Of a stretch of DNA of 64,000 bases, positions 17,498 to 25,846 are shown in pieces (the first letter of the stretch is position 1; each line of letters opens with the position of its first letter). The position numbers and the translations under genes are program-made. The DNA comes from Halobellus rufus (GTDB taxonomy: Archaea; Halobacteriota; Halobacteria; Halobacteriales; Haloferacaceae). The notes beneath the pieces were generated by a model. It saw only the letters and a program-made list of their open reading frames with translations. It was not told where the DNA came from and ran no database searches. The DNA is taken from the NCBI RefSeq assembly GCF_000739575.1, contig NZ_BBJO01000009.1, positions 124,001 to 188,000 on the forward strand, given 5' to 3'.

Positions 17498-18163
17498 ATG
17501 ACCGACATTAAAGCGGTCGTCCGAGCCGAGCATCCCGACATCGTGCTCACGGGGGCAGTCACCCACGACCGAAGCTCGAACGTCAAGTCGGTGTCGGAGG
17601 CGGGAACCGACCCGACCTCGGGGAAGTTCTTCTACCACATCGAATCGTCCGACTTCGGTCGGTTCGAAGACGGGTTACGAAACGACAGTACCATCGGCGA
17701 GTTCGAACGAGTCATCGAGACCAGAGACGAGAAGGCCATCTATAGCTTCGAGTACACCGACGAAGCGAAGATCCTCTCTCCGGTGATATCGGCCGCGAAC
17801 GGCGTCATCCTCGATATGGAGAACGACGGAAGCGCCTGGATCCTGACGGTGTGGATACCCGATCGAACGGACTTGGTTCATCTCTGGGACTACGCGCAAC
17901 AGCACGAGATCGATATCGACCTACTGCGCGTGAACGAATACGACAGCTTAGGGAACACGGACGCCGGGTTGACCGACAGCCAACGGGAAGCACTCCTCGT
18001 CGCGCTCGAAAAGGGATACTTCGAGGAGCCGCGGAACGCGACGCTCAGCGAGGTCGCGGCCGATCTGGACATCTCTCAACCTGCGGCCAGTGGTCTCCTC
18101 CGACGCGGGACCAAGCGACTCGTCATCTCGTCTCTGGTGGACGACAGCGAAAAGACAGACTGA
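17498..18163 (+). CDS. HTH_10 (bacterio-opsin activator-like) transcription regulator
   Basis: 221 residues. The N-terminal two-thirds is a haloarchaeal sensor-like domain; the C-terminus LTDSQREALLVALEKGYFEE plus ATLSEVAADLDISQPAASGL is the HTH_10 DNA-binding domain of the Bat family. The ATG at 17498 follows a 171-bp gap after the DmdA-like gene, so it probably has its own promoter. It is the best candidate regulator of that gene. The ligand is unknown. Confidence 0.85.
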   Translation: MTDIKAVVRAEHPDIVLTGAVTHDRSSNVKSVSEAGTDPTSGKFFYHIESSDFGRFEDGLRNDSTIGEFERVIETRDEKAIYSFEYTDEAKILSPVISAANGVILDMENDGSAWILTVWIPDRTDLVHLWDYAQQHEIDIDLLRVNEYDSLGNTDAGLTDSQREALLVALEKGYFEEPRNATLSEVAADLDISQPAASGLLRRGTKRLVISSLVDDSEKTD

Positions 18164-18175
18164 CCGTCACTTCGG

Positions 18176-18595
18176 TCAGTCTTCGGTCGTCGTCTCGTCG
18201 ATCTCGACGTCGCCCTCGTGGATCTTCGCGCCGTCTTGAGCGACCTGCCGAGCGAGCACGGCGCACTTGATCCGCATCGGCGAGATGTCGACGCCGAGCA
18301 TCTCAGTCACGTCGTCGGTGTCCATCGCTTCCAGTTCCGACAGCGTCAGCCCGCGGAGTTTCTCAGAGAGCATACTCGCGGAGGCCTGACTGATCGCACA
18401 GCCGTCGCCGGTGAACGTCACGTACTCGATGGTCTCGCCGTCGTCTTCGAGCCTGACGTTCACGGTGATCGTATCGCCGCAGGACGGATTCTCCCCCGTG
18501 TGCGAGAAGTCCGGATCGGACATCTCGCCCTTGTTCCGGGGGTTCTTGTAGTGGTCCAGAATCTGCTGCCGATACATATCCGAGCCCAGTCCCAT
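18176..18595 (-). CDS. sufU: Fe-S cluster scaffold / sulfur-transfer protein SufU
   Basis: 139 residues from the ATG at 18595 (MGLGSDMYRQQILDHYKNPR). The three ligand cysteines are in NPSCGD, DGCAIS and KCAVLA, as in SufU, with the SufU-type spacing. It receives sulfur from SufS, whose gene is on the same strand 2.2 kb away. The stop is 13 bp from the convergent HTH gene. A longer upstream frame to 18715 overlaps the divergent gene and was not used. Confidence 0.92.
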   Translation of the reverse strand: MGLGSDMYRQQILDHYKNPRNKGEMSDPDFSHTGENPSCGDTITVNVRLEDDGETIEYVTFTGDGCAISQASASMLSEKLRGLTLSELEAMDTDDVTEMLGVDISPMRIKCAVLARQVAQDGAKIHEGDVEIDETTTED

Positions 18596-18701
18596 TGTTG
18601 GCGGAGGTACGGCAGTCTCGCGCAAAAGGGTTCCGCCGCACGATCCGGCGAACGACGGCCGATCGGTACTTCTAGGAGCGTTCCGCCCGAAGCGGAGGCC
18701 G

Positions 18702-19031
18702 ATGGCGATTCCCACTTGGCTGAGCGATCCAGACGCGTTCGGCCCGCGGTCGATTTCGGCCGCCGAGGTCGACGGCGTCTCGGAGACGCTCGACGTCCTC
18801 GCGAGTCCGCCTCGACTCGAAATCCTCGCGGTGCTGCACCGCCGATCCGATCCGATCCGCTACTCCGCTCTCCGCGAGGAACTCTCGATCGACGACAAAG
18901 GGCGGCTGAACTACCACCTCCGTCAACTCGACGGGATCGTCACCCGTGAGGAGGGCCGCTACGCGCTCACCGAGCGCGGGGAGGAACTCGTCGAGGCGGT
19001 TGCCGCAGCCGACGCCCGAGACTCCAAGTAA
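18702..19031 (+). CDS. small winged-helix transcription regulator
   Basis: 109 residues, ArsR-like winged helix: SETLDVLASPPRLEILAVLH, then ALREELSIDDKGRLNYHLRQLD (recognition helix) and the wing GRYALTERGEELVEAV. No cysteine metal sites. Divergent from sufU (106 bp between starts) and 96 bp before azlC. Its target is unknown, but the divergent gap is a natural self-regulated promoter. Confidence 0.8.
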   Translation: MAIPTWLSDPDAFGPRSISAAEVDGVSETLDVLASPPRLEILAVLHRRSDPIRYSALREELSIDDKGRLNYHLRQLDGIVTREEGRYALTERGEELVEAVAAADARDSK

Positions 19032-19127
19032 GCGTCGACGCGCCGCGACGAAAGCGTGACAACCGCCCGGGGAGAACGCGATTTCTCCGAGAATTTACGT
19101 CCCGGTGCCGTCAACCGATCCTCGTCG

Positions 19128-19861
19128 ATGAGTCAGAAGCCGGATGACCGTCCGACGGGTTCGTCCGATCGGATCGAGCCGGTGTCGTTCTCGCTCGCAG
19201 GGCTCCGGACCGGGTTCCTTCGATGCACGCCGATCGCCCTCGGCGTCGCGGGCTACGGTGTCGTGTTCGGTATCCTCGCCGACCGCGCGGGTCTCAGCGC
19301 CGCTGAGGCGACGCTGATGAGCGCGACAGTCTTGGCCGGTGCCGCCCAACTCGTCGCGGTGGAGGTCTGGGCGGAACCGATTCCCGTCCTCGCGGTCGTC
19401 GGGACGACGCTCGTCGTGAACCTCCGGTATCTGCTGATGGGGGCGGCGCTCCGGCCGTGGTTCGAGGACCTCACCCCGCTACAGGCGTACGGGAGCGCGT
19501 TCTTCACCGCCGACGAGAACTGGGCGCTCACGATCGGCGAACTGCGCTCCGGGAGCGACGGGGCGCGTTCCTGCTCGGGAGCGGCCTCGCCATCTGGCTG
19601 TTCTGGGTCCTCGCCACGCTCGTCGGCGTCACCGTCGGGGGCGTCGTCGAGCGGCCCGCGCGGTTCGGTCTGGACTTCGTCCTCACCGCGGTGTTTCTCG
19701 TCCTCGCGACCGAACTCTGGGAGGGCCGGTCTTCTCTCCCCGCGTGGACCGTCGCCGCCGTGACGGCGGTGGCGGCTGCCCACTGGCTCCCCGGCTACTG
19801 GTACGTGCTGTGCGGCGGTCTGGCCGGAAGTCTCCTGCAGGCGTGGTGGTACGATGGCTGA
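19128..19861 (+). pseudogene. azlC: AzlC, branched-chain amino acid exporter subunit, frame broken by one base
   Basis: AzlC with AzlD exports branched-chain amino acids. The first part (MSQKPDDRPTGSSD to LTIGELRSGSD) contains about three helices (RTGFLRCTPIALGVAGYGVVFG). It then changes frame near 19560 and continues as GAFLLGSGLAIWLFWVLATL to the end at 19861. One added base at about 19560 gives 244 residues, the normal length for AzlC. The gene overlaps azlD by 8 nt, so an intact pair is expected. A base-calling error is more likely than decay. Confidence 0.8.
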
Positions 19862-20159
19862 CCTCGATCCGACGGTCGTCGCCGTCATCGCCGCGATGAG
19901 CGTCGCGACCTACGCGACGAAGGCGGGCGGTCTCTGGCTGCTCGCTCGGATCGAACTCTCCGAACGGACCGAGGCGGCCCTCGACGTACTCCCCGGAGCG
20001 GTCGTGATCTCGCTTCTCGTCCCCGCCCTCTCAGACTTGGGAGCTCCCGGGCTGATCTCGGCCGCCGCGGTCCTCGTCGTCGCCCGACGGACTGACGGCG
20101 TCCTGCCGGCGTTGGGGCTCGGGATGGTCGCGGTCGTCTCGCTCAGGCATCTGCTGTAG
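19854..20159 (+). CDS. azlD: AzlD, branched-chain amino acid exporter subunit
   Basis: 101 residues with four hydrophobic helices, the small partner of AzlC. The ATG at 19854 overlaps the azlC end by 8 nt. The conserved pattern ATYATKAGGLWLLARIELSE and LDVLPGAVVISLLVPALS fits the AzlD family. The last 17 bp overlap the 3' end of the convergent mscS gene, unusual but seen in compact archaeal genomes. Confidence 0.88.
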   Translation: MADLDPTVVAVIAAMSVATYATKAGGLWLLARIELSERTEAALDVLPGAVVISLLVPALSDLGAPGLISAAAVLVVARRTDGVLPALGLGMVAVVSLRHLL

Positions 20160-20712
20160 CGTTCTCATCGACGGTCTTCGTCCACTTCTTCTCGACGTCG
20201 CGGTTCGCCACGACGACGGTCTCGCCCGCCTCGTTTCTGAACCGGGTCTTCCGCAGCTCGATCGCCTCGACGACGCCGGTCACCGGATCGGACTTCACCT
20301 CGTCGCCGGGGTTGAAATCGGGGTCGCGAAGCAGGTAGACGCCCGCGACGGTGTCTGCGATCATATTCGAGAGCGCGTAGGAGACGCCGAGCGCGACGAA
20401 CCCGGCGGCGGTGCCGAGACTCGCGGCGATCTCGCCCATCCCGAGGATTTCGAGGAGGGTCAACGCGGCCCCGAACCACAGGAAGATCCCGGCGACCGTC
20501 GCCCCGAGGTCGACGATGAGTCCCTGTTCGTCGGGGTAGACCGCCGCGAGCGTGCGGCGAATCGCACTCGTCACCAGTCGGATCGCGACGTACGCGAGGA
20601 GCAGGAAGACGACGCCCGTGAGGAGCTTCGGCGCGGCCTGCTGTATCCCCGCCGCGAACTCGTTGACCGTTCGCTGGACCGTTTCGAGGACGAACCCGAC
20701 GGCTGTGGACAT
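20143..20712 (-). CDS. MscS-family mechanosensitive channel (short form)
   Basis: 189 residues: two N-terminal helices, then the pore-like helix GEIAASLGTAAGFVALGVSY plus ALSNMIADTVAGVYLL, and the beta domain start DFNPGDEVKSDPVTGVVEAIELRKTRFRNEAGETVVV. Much shorter than E. coli MscS, with almost no cytoplasmic vestibule. It probably opens on hypo-osmotic shock. The gene is read toward azlD and overlaps its 3' end by 17 bp. Confidence 0.85.
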   Translation of the reverse strand: MSTAVGFVLETVQRTVNEFAAGIQQAAPKLLTGVVFLLLAYVAIRLVTSAIRRTLAAVYPDEQGLIVDLGATVAGIFLWFGAALTLLEILGMGEIAASLGTAAGFVALGVSYALSNMIADTVAGVYLLRDPDFNPGDEVKSDPVTGVVEAIELRKTRFRNEAGETVVVANRDVEKKWTKTVDENATADA

Positions 20713-20806
20713 TGCTGGCGGGGAATCACGCGGCCGTCACTAAGCGTTTTGGTCGCTGCGACCTGCATTCGTCCAGTCGGTCGCCGAGAACGGGACGCCC
20801 GCGCCC

Positions 20807-22084
20807 TCAAGCGAACAACTGGCGGGCGTCGTCGACGGCGTCGACGAGCGCGTCGATCTCGGATTTCTCGTTGTAGACGTAGAAGGACGCCCGCGTCGAG
20901 GCGGGCACGCCGAGCTTGTCGTGCAGCGGCTGCGTACAGTGGTCGCCCGCGCGGATCGCGACGCCGTGGTCGTTCAGGATGCTGGAGAGGTCGTGCGCGT
21001 GGACGCCGTCGAGGTTGAACGCGACCAGCCCGCCGCGCTCGTCGCCCGGGGGTCCGTAGACCTCGACGTCGTCGAACTCCGTCAGTCGGTCGTAGGCGTA
21101 CTCCGCGAGCAGTTCCTCGTGGGCCTGCACGTTCTGCATCCCGATCTCGTCGAGGTAGTCGATCGCGGCGTGCAGCGCGATCCCCTGCTCGATGACGGGC
21201 GTGCCGGCCTCGAACTTCCACGGCAGGTCCTCCCACGTCGAGTCCTCGTAGGTGACGCTTCTGATCATCTCGCCGCCGTAGAGGTACGGCTGCATCGAGT
21301 CGAGGATGTGCTCTTTCCCGTAGAGGACGCCGATGCCGGTCGGCCCGAGCATCTTGTGTCCCGAGAAGGCGAGGAAGTCGGCGTCGATCTCGCCGACGTC
21401 GACCGGCCGCGTCGGCACCGACTGCGCGCCGTCGACGAAGATGTAGGCGTCGTGCTCGTGTGCCAGATCCGCGAGTTCCGCGACCGGGGCGACCGTCCCG
21501 AGCGTGTTCGAGACGTGGACGGTCGACACCATCTCGGTGTCGTCGTCGATCAGTTCCGCGGCGTGGTCTATGTCCAGCCGTCCGTCGTCGTCGACGCGGA
21601 TGTACTCGACGCTCGCGCCCGTCTTCTTGGCGATCTGCTGCCACGTGACCAGGGAGGCGTGGTGCTCCATCTCGGTCAGGACGACCGTGTCGCCCGGGCC
21701 CAGCTCCGCGAGCCCCCAGGCGTAGGCGACGAGGTTCAGCGACTCCGTCGTGTTCTTCGTGAAGACGATCTCCTCGCGCCCCTCCGCGCCGATGAACTCC
21801 GCGACGCGGTCGTGAGCCGCCTCGTAGGCGACGGAGGCCTCCTGGCTCAGGTGGTGGATGCCGCGGTGGACGTTGGAGTTGTAGCCGTAGTAGTAGTCGA
21901 CGATCGAGTCGACGACCTGCTTCGGCGTCTGCGTCGTCGCCGCGTTGTCGAGGTAGATCAGCGGGCGCGTGTCGTCGGGACCCTCGCCCGGCGTCTCGAT
22001 GTCGCCGCCGACCTTGCGGTCGAGGATCGGGAAGTCCGCGCGGATGGCGTCGACGTCGATCGGGTACGATTCCTGCGTGCTCAT
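20807..22084 (-). CDS. sufS: SufS cysteine desulfurase
   Basis: 425 residues; PLP enzyme that frees sulfur from cysteine for Fe-S assembly. Motifs: LIYLDNAATTQTPK, HHASLVTWQQ, the PLP lysine in FSGHKMLGPTG, and the active cysteine in GDHCTQPL. Class II SufS with a short cysteine loop, fitting the presence of sufU. A small N-terminal extension (EGPDDTR region, residues 31-40) is haloarchaeal. The start at 22084 (MSTQESYPIDVDAIRADFPI) is clear; an AT-rich insertion lies upstream. Confidence 0.95.
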   Translation of the reverse strand: MSTQESYPIDVDAIRADFPILDRKVGGDIETPGEGPDDTRPLIYLDNAATTQTPKQVVDSIVDYYYGYNSNVHRGIHHLSQEASVAYEAAHDRVAEFIGAEGREEIVFTKNTTESLNLVAYAWGLAELGPGDTVVLTEMEHHASLVTWQQIAKKTGASVEYIRVDDDGRLDIDHAAELIDDDTEMVSTVHVSNTLGTVAPVAELADLAHEHDAYIFVDGAQSVPTRPVDVGEIDADFLAFSGHKMLGPTGIGVLYGKEHILDSMQPYLYGGEMIRSVTYEDSTWEDLPWKFEAGTPVIEQGIALHAAIDYLDEIGMQNVQAHEELLAEYAYDRLTEFDDVEVYGPPGDERGGLVAFNLDGVHAHDLSSILNDHGVAIRAGDHCTQPLHDKLGVPASTRASFYVYNEKSEIDALVDAVDDARQLFA

Positions 22085-22205
22085 TGGGATCCGTTAGTGG
22101 CCGCAGCACTAACACGGCTTCGGTCTGGGCGGGATTACGCAACGGGTAGTGGTTACGAGATGGTTTCCTCAGAAAGTGAGTGAAGACTTGCAAACGCTAC
22201 GATAC

Positions 22206-22739
22206 GGTTCTGTTGAAATCCTCTCCGTGATATATTTGAGAATAATCGGTAAGTACAGATATTATTTTTGTGAAGACCTAATGCTATCAAACAAGTAAGA
22301 TTCAATTGTGTTAATGATGAGCACAATACGAACACTCACTTCGTTAGCTAAAGACGTCAGGAAATCCTACAATTATTGGAAGAATTATCGCGGAGAAGAA
22401 ATAGTCATCCAATCTGTCGAGTTTTCTGAAATGGAAGGACGAGTTAAATACGGAATTACCGGAACCGTTGATGAGGTACAGTCGTTACCTCCCGGATTCA
22501 TTCTCCGAGAAGCTGAAGAATTTTATAACACAGAAACATTTGAGACAAACCAATACGGGACACCGGTGGAGGGACGATCATTATCTGGAGAATATCACAA
22601 TAAGATATTTGTTTCATTTGATAGTATAGACCGAATCTCGTTTACTGAGGAGGGAACTGATGAATGAGGTATTTAAGAAACCCCACTTATCGGCTGTGTC
22701 ACCGTAGATAGTGTGTGACCAATAGATTTCAACAGAAGC
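22206..22739. mobile_element. 534-bp mini insertion element with IS6-like ends
   Basis: The left end GGTTCTGTTGAAATC (22206-22220) and right end GATTTCAACAGAAGC (22725-22739) are inverted repeats, 14 of 15 bases matching. Directly outside lie CTACGATAC (22197-22205) and CTACGACAC (22740-22748), an 8-of-9 direct repeat like a target duplication. The interior is AT-rich, unlike the roughly 68% GC surroundings, and holds one gene. GGTTCTGTTG resembles IS6/IS257-family ends, but no transposase is present, so it would need one in trans. The family assignment is inferred. Confidence 0.6.
22314..22667 (+). CDS. hypothetical protein, AT-rich cargo gene of the mini element
   Basis: 117 residues from the ATG at 22314 (another ATG follows at 22317). 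Low GC and AT-rich codons (AAA, ATA, TTA) set it apart from every neighbour. The N-terminus is basic (SLAKDVRKSYNYWKNYRGEE); the rest is acidic with many beta-type stretches (IFVSFDSIDRISFTEEG). No signal peptide, membrane helix or known motif. It does not look like a transposase. Acquired DNA. Confidence 0.6.
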   Translation: MMSTIRTLTSLAKDVRKSYNYWKNYRGEEIVIQSVEFSEMEGRVKYGITGTVDEVQSLPPGFILREAEEFYNTETFETNQYGTPVEGRSLSGEYHNKIFVSFDSIDRISFTEEGTDE

Positions 22740-22890
22740 CTACGACACCTATTCCGTAAGCATCGACTATTTTCAACAATCGTCGTCCTATTGGTGAAAT
22801 TACTACCGCAGCGTAGCCGCCTCACCGTCTGTTCCTAGGATATTCTACCGCGAGCGAGGCCGAAGGCCGAGCGAGCGGCGTCTTTTTGGT

Positions 22891-22947
22891 CCAGCTTTTT
22901 GCAACGAGTGGTGCGCCGGAGGCGCACCCGAGTCAGCAAAAAGCTGG
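22891..22947. repeat. nested perfect hairpin between the mini element and DUF424
   Basis: The outer arms CCAGCTTTTTGC (22891-22902) and GCAAAAAGCTGG (22936-22947) are perfect 12-bp complements. Inside, GGTGCGCC (22910-22917) and GGCGCACC (22921-22928) form an 8-bp stem around GGA. The T5 run after the minus-strand stop of DUF424 could act as its terminator. The 22749-22890 stretch before it shows no gene. Confidence 0.5.
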
Positions 22948-22949
22948 AT

Positions 22950-23249
22950 TCACATCCAAAGAAGCTGCGCGTGCAGCGTCCCGTCGACCGAGAGCACGCG
23001 CTCCTCGTCGACGATGCCGGCCTCGACGGCGACGGACACGGCGCGCTCGCCGACGAGGTTGGCGACGCTGGCGCGGGTGAGGCTGTCGACGACGGCGTCG
23101 GCGTCGACCTCCTCGGCCTCCTCGCCGCCGTAGAACGCCTCGGTCACGTCGAGTTCGATCTCGCCCTCGACGTAGGTCTCGCCGAGGCAGTCGGGGTCGC
23201 AGACGGAGACGAGCAGGCCGTCCGACGTCTGTCGTTCGCGGAGTAGCAT
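22950..23249 (-). CDS. DUF424 family protein
   Basis: 99 residues from the ATG at 23249 (MLLRERQTSDGLLVSVCDPD). The archaeal DUF424 pattern includes VSVCDPDCLGETYVEGEIEL and RASVANLVGERAVSVAVEAG. It is a soluble alpha/beta protein whose family links it to RNA or translation, but no function is established. It sits 5 bp after the TPR gene in the same operon. Confidence 0.85.
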   Translation of the reverse strand: MLLRERQTSDGLLVSVCDPDCLGETYVEGEIELDVTEAFYGGEEAEEVDADAVVDSLTRASVANLVGERAVSVAVEAGIVDEERVLSVDGTLHAQLLWM

Positions 23250-23254
23250 CGACG

Positions 23255-24025
23255 TCACCGGCGCTGCTGTTGTTGTCCGGGCTGTCCCTGCTGGTTCAGC
23301 AGCTCCTGTTCGCGCTCCTGCCGCAGTTCCTCGGCCTGCTGCTGGACCTCCTCGGCCTGCTCGTCCTCGCCGAGTTCTTCGAGCGCGCGGGCCTTCTCTT
23401 CGAGGACGTCGGCGGTGCGCATCCCCAGTCGGATCGCGTTGTCGAAGGCGTTGACGGCCTCCTCGTTGAGGCCGCGCTCGCTCAGGAAGAACCCGCGGTT
23501 GTACCACGCCTGCGGGAAGCGCGGGTCGATCTCGACGGCGCGCTCGGCGTGGTGCAGCGCCGATTCGATCTCGCCGGCGTTCCAGAGCGCGTACGCGAGG
23601 TTCGTCTCCGCCGACGCGGCGTGCTCGGAGTCGTCGTCGATGCGGAGCGCCTCCCGGTAGGCCCCGATCGCCTCGTCCCACTCCTCCAGTTCGGCGTGAG
23701 CAGCGCCCTTGTTCACCCACGCCTCCTGGGCCTCGATGGAGTCCTCCTCGGCGAAGCGCGCCGCTCGCTCGAACGTCTCGGTGGCCTCCTCGAAGCGGTT
23801 GATCTGCATGTACGAGAGCCCGACGTCGACGAGCTGTTCGACGTCGACCTGGTCGGAGGCGACGTTCCGCTTGTCGAGTTCGTCCGTGAGGACGCGCGTG
23901 TCGACGGGATCGACCTTCGTCGGGTCGACCTTCAGCTCCGGCGGGTCGAGTGTGAACTCCTCGTAGTCCTCGGAGAAGCCCTGCCCCGAGGAGAACTCGT
24001 GGTCGTCTCGCTCGCCGTCTGTCAT
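23255..24025 (-). CDS. TPR-repeat protein
   Basis: 256 residues from the ATG at 24025. A disordered acidic N-terminus (residues 1-60) precedes several 34-residue TPR units; typical pieces are AWVNKGAAHAELEEWDEAI, NLAYALWNAGEIESALHHAE and AWYNRGFFLSERGLNEEAVN. The C-terminus is Gln-rich (QGQPGQQQQRR). It should be a scaffold. It is co-transcribed with DUF424 (5 bp), so the two may act together, possibly in translation; that role is inferred only. Confidence 0.88.
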   Translation of the reverse strand: MTDGERDDHEFSSGQGFSEDYEEFTLDPPELKVDPTKVDPVDTRVLTDELDKRNVASDQVDVEQLVDVGLSYMQINRFEEATETFERAARFAEEDSIEAQEAWVNKGAAHAELEEWDEAIGAYREALRIDDDSEHAASAETNLAYALWNAGEIESALHHAERAVEIDPRFPQAWYNRGFFLSERGLNEEAVNAFDNAIRLGMRTADVLEEKARALEELGEDEQAEEVQQQAEELRQEREQELLNQQGQPGQQQQRR

Positions 24026-24168
24026 ACCGCCGGATTGGGCGTGAGGACGGTTAAGCACTGCGTCACCGGGACGACCGCGGCTGTGTCGGAGCCACACACC
24101 GCGCCGCGAGCACGCGCCACACCGCCCGCGGGGACGGATTTCTTGGTCCGGGCGCGCCTACGACCACT

Positions 24169-24729
24169 ATGCGACTCTTCGTCAGCATCGACCTCCCGGA
24201 CCGCCTCGCCGACGCCGTCGCCGACGCGCAGGGCCGCTTCGCCGACGCCGAGGGGCTCCGCTTCGTCGACCCCGAACAGGCGCACCTGACGCTGTTTTTC
24301 CTCGGCGACACCGACCCGGACCGCCTCGACGACGTCGAATCCGCGCTGGCCCGCGCCGTCGAGAACGCCGAGGTCGACCCCTTCGAGTTCCGCGTCGGCG
24401 GCTTCGGCGTCTTCCCCGCGCTCGACTACATCAGCGTGCTCTGGGCCGGCGTCCGCGACGGCGGCGGTGCGGCGGAGACGACGCGCCTGCACGAGGCCGT
24501 CGAGCGCGAACTGACCGCGCTCGGGTTCGCGGCCGACGACCACGAGTTCACGCCGCACGTCACCATCGCCCGGATGGACGACGCACGCGGGAAGGACCTC
24601 GTCCAGCGGATCGTCCGCGAGACCGACCCGGACCTCGGCTCGTTCGAGGTCGGAGAGATCCGGCTCAAAGAGAGCACGCTGACCGCCGACGGGCCGGAGT
24701 ACGAGACGGTGACGTCGTTCCCGCTGTGA
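24169..24729 (+). CDS. thpR: RNA 2',3'-cyclic phosphodiesterase ThpR
   Basis: 186 residues of the 2H phosphoesterase family, with the two HxTx motifs HLTL (in EQAHLTLFFLGD) and HVTI (in FTPHVTIARMDD). It opens 2',3'-cyclic phosphates on RNA ends, as left by tRNA splicing. ATG 24169 starts MRLFVSIDLPDRLADAV. Length is normal. It is divergent from the TPR gene (143 bp) and convergent with a DMT permease. Confidence 0.92.
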   Translation: MRLFVSIDLPDRLADAVADAQGRFADAEGLRFVDPEQAHLTLFFLGDTDPDRLDDVESALARAVENAEVDPFEFRVGGFGVFPALDYISVLWAGVRDGGGAAETTRLHEAVERELTALGFAADDHEFTPHVTIARMDDARGKDLVQRIVRETDPDLGSFEVGEIRLKESTLTADGPEYETVTSFPL

Positions 24730-24757
24730 GCGTTCGCGTCGCGGTCCCCCCTCCTCG

Positions 24758-25696
24758 TCAGTCCGCGTGCTGCGTCTGCGCGACCGGTTCCTCCTGCCAC
24801 CGCCGGAGTTCCGCGCGGATCGTCCGCCGCTTGACGAGGACGAACCCGCCGAAGATGACGGCGAACCCCACCACGGTCGTCGGCGCGAGCGTCTCGTCGA
24901 GGACGGCCCAGCCCGACACCGCCGCGAAGATCGGAATGACGTACTCCAACAGGCTCACTTCGACCGGTCCCACCCGGCGCAGGAGCCAGAAGTACAGGCC
25001 GAACCCGCCGACGCCGGCGACGACCGCGAGGTAGACGAGCGCGAGTATCCCCTCCGTCGTCCACACCACGGCCGCCAGCGACTCGCCGGGCAGGAGCGCG
25101 CTCGTCGCGTGCAGGACGACCGCGCCGACTAGCATCATCCACGCCTGCTCGGCCAGCAGCGGGAGCGTGGCCTCCGAGTCGTGGGTCAGGATCGCACCGA
25201 GGGCGAAGACGAGCGCAGATCCGAGCACGAGGGCGATTCCGAGGAGGGTCGAGCCGGCGAGGTTCGAGGGGTCCGGGTTCGCGATCGTGACGACGCCGAC
25301 GAAGCCGAGGCCGACTCCCAGCGCGCCGGTCCGATCGAGTCGTTTCCGCGCGGCAGTGAGGCGCGTCAGCGCGGGCGTGATGACCGGAATCAGGCCGAGC
25401 AGCACGGCGGCGACGGCGCTCGTGACGAACTGCTGCCCGGCGAACAGGAGCGCGTGGTGGACGCCGATGAGGAGGACGCCGCCGGCGAGGATCGGCCGCC
25501 ACTCGCGGCGGCCGGCGGGTCGAAGCCGGTCGCCGTGCCACGTGGCGAGCGCGAAGAGCAGGACTGCGGCGAGATCGAACCGGAGCGCAGCGAACAGCGC
25601 GGGCGGGAGCCATTCGAGTCCGACTTTCGTCACCATGAACGCGGTGCCCCAGATGGCGGCCGCGAGGAGAAAGACGAGGGCGGTGAGATGACGCAT
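24758..25696 (-). CDS. DMT superfamily (EamA) permease
   Basis: 312 residues with ten predicted helices in two repeats of five, as in EamA transporters: first repeat LVFLLAAAIWGTAFMVTKVG, second ILTHDSEATLPLLAEQAWMM onward. It probably exports a small metabolite or amino acid; the substrate is unknown. The ATG at 25696 (MRHLTALVFLLAAA) is the natural start. Confidence 0.87.
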   Translation of the reverse strand: MRHLTALVFLLAAAIWGTAFMVTKVGLEWLPPALFAALRFDLAAVLLFALATWHGDRLRPAGRREWRPILAGGVLLIGVHHALLFAGQQFVTSAVAAVLLGLIPVITPALTRLTAARKRLDRTGALGVGLGFVGVVTIANPDPSNLAGSTLLGIALVLGSALVFALGAILTHDSEATLPLLAEQAWMMLVGAVVLHATSALLPGESLAAVVWTTEGILALVYLAVVAGVGGFGLYFWLLRRVGPVEVSLLEYVIPIFAAVSGWAVLDETLAPTTVVGFAVIFGGFVLVKRRTIRAELRRWQEEPVAQTQHAD

Positions 25697-25846
25697 CGAC
25701 CGAACGGAAGCGACGGGTGGTGTTGAATATCTCGAATTCGGTCCGTAGAGGCGTGTCAGACACGGAATTGCGTGAGAATCGCACGCACGAGACGGCGAGG
25801 TCGAAGGAACAAGATTTTATGCGGGCCCGAGGTAGGAACGGACACT

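Noticed and set aside
17374-17586. 70-codon minus-strand frame before the HTH_10 gene
   Set aside because: Antisense to the start of a well-recognised regulator; no start region or family.
22153-22335. 60-codon minus-strand frame
   Set aside because: Crosses the end of the mini element and overlaps the cargo gene start; no support.
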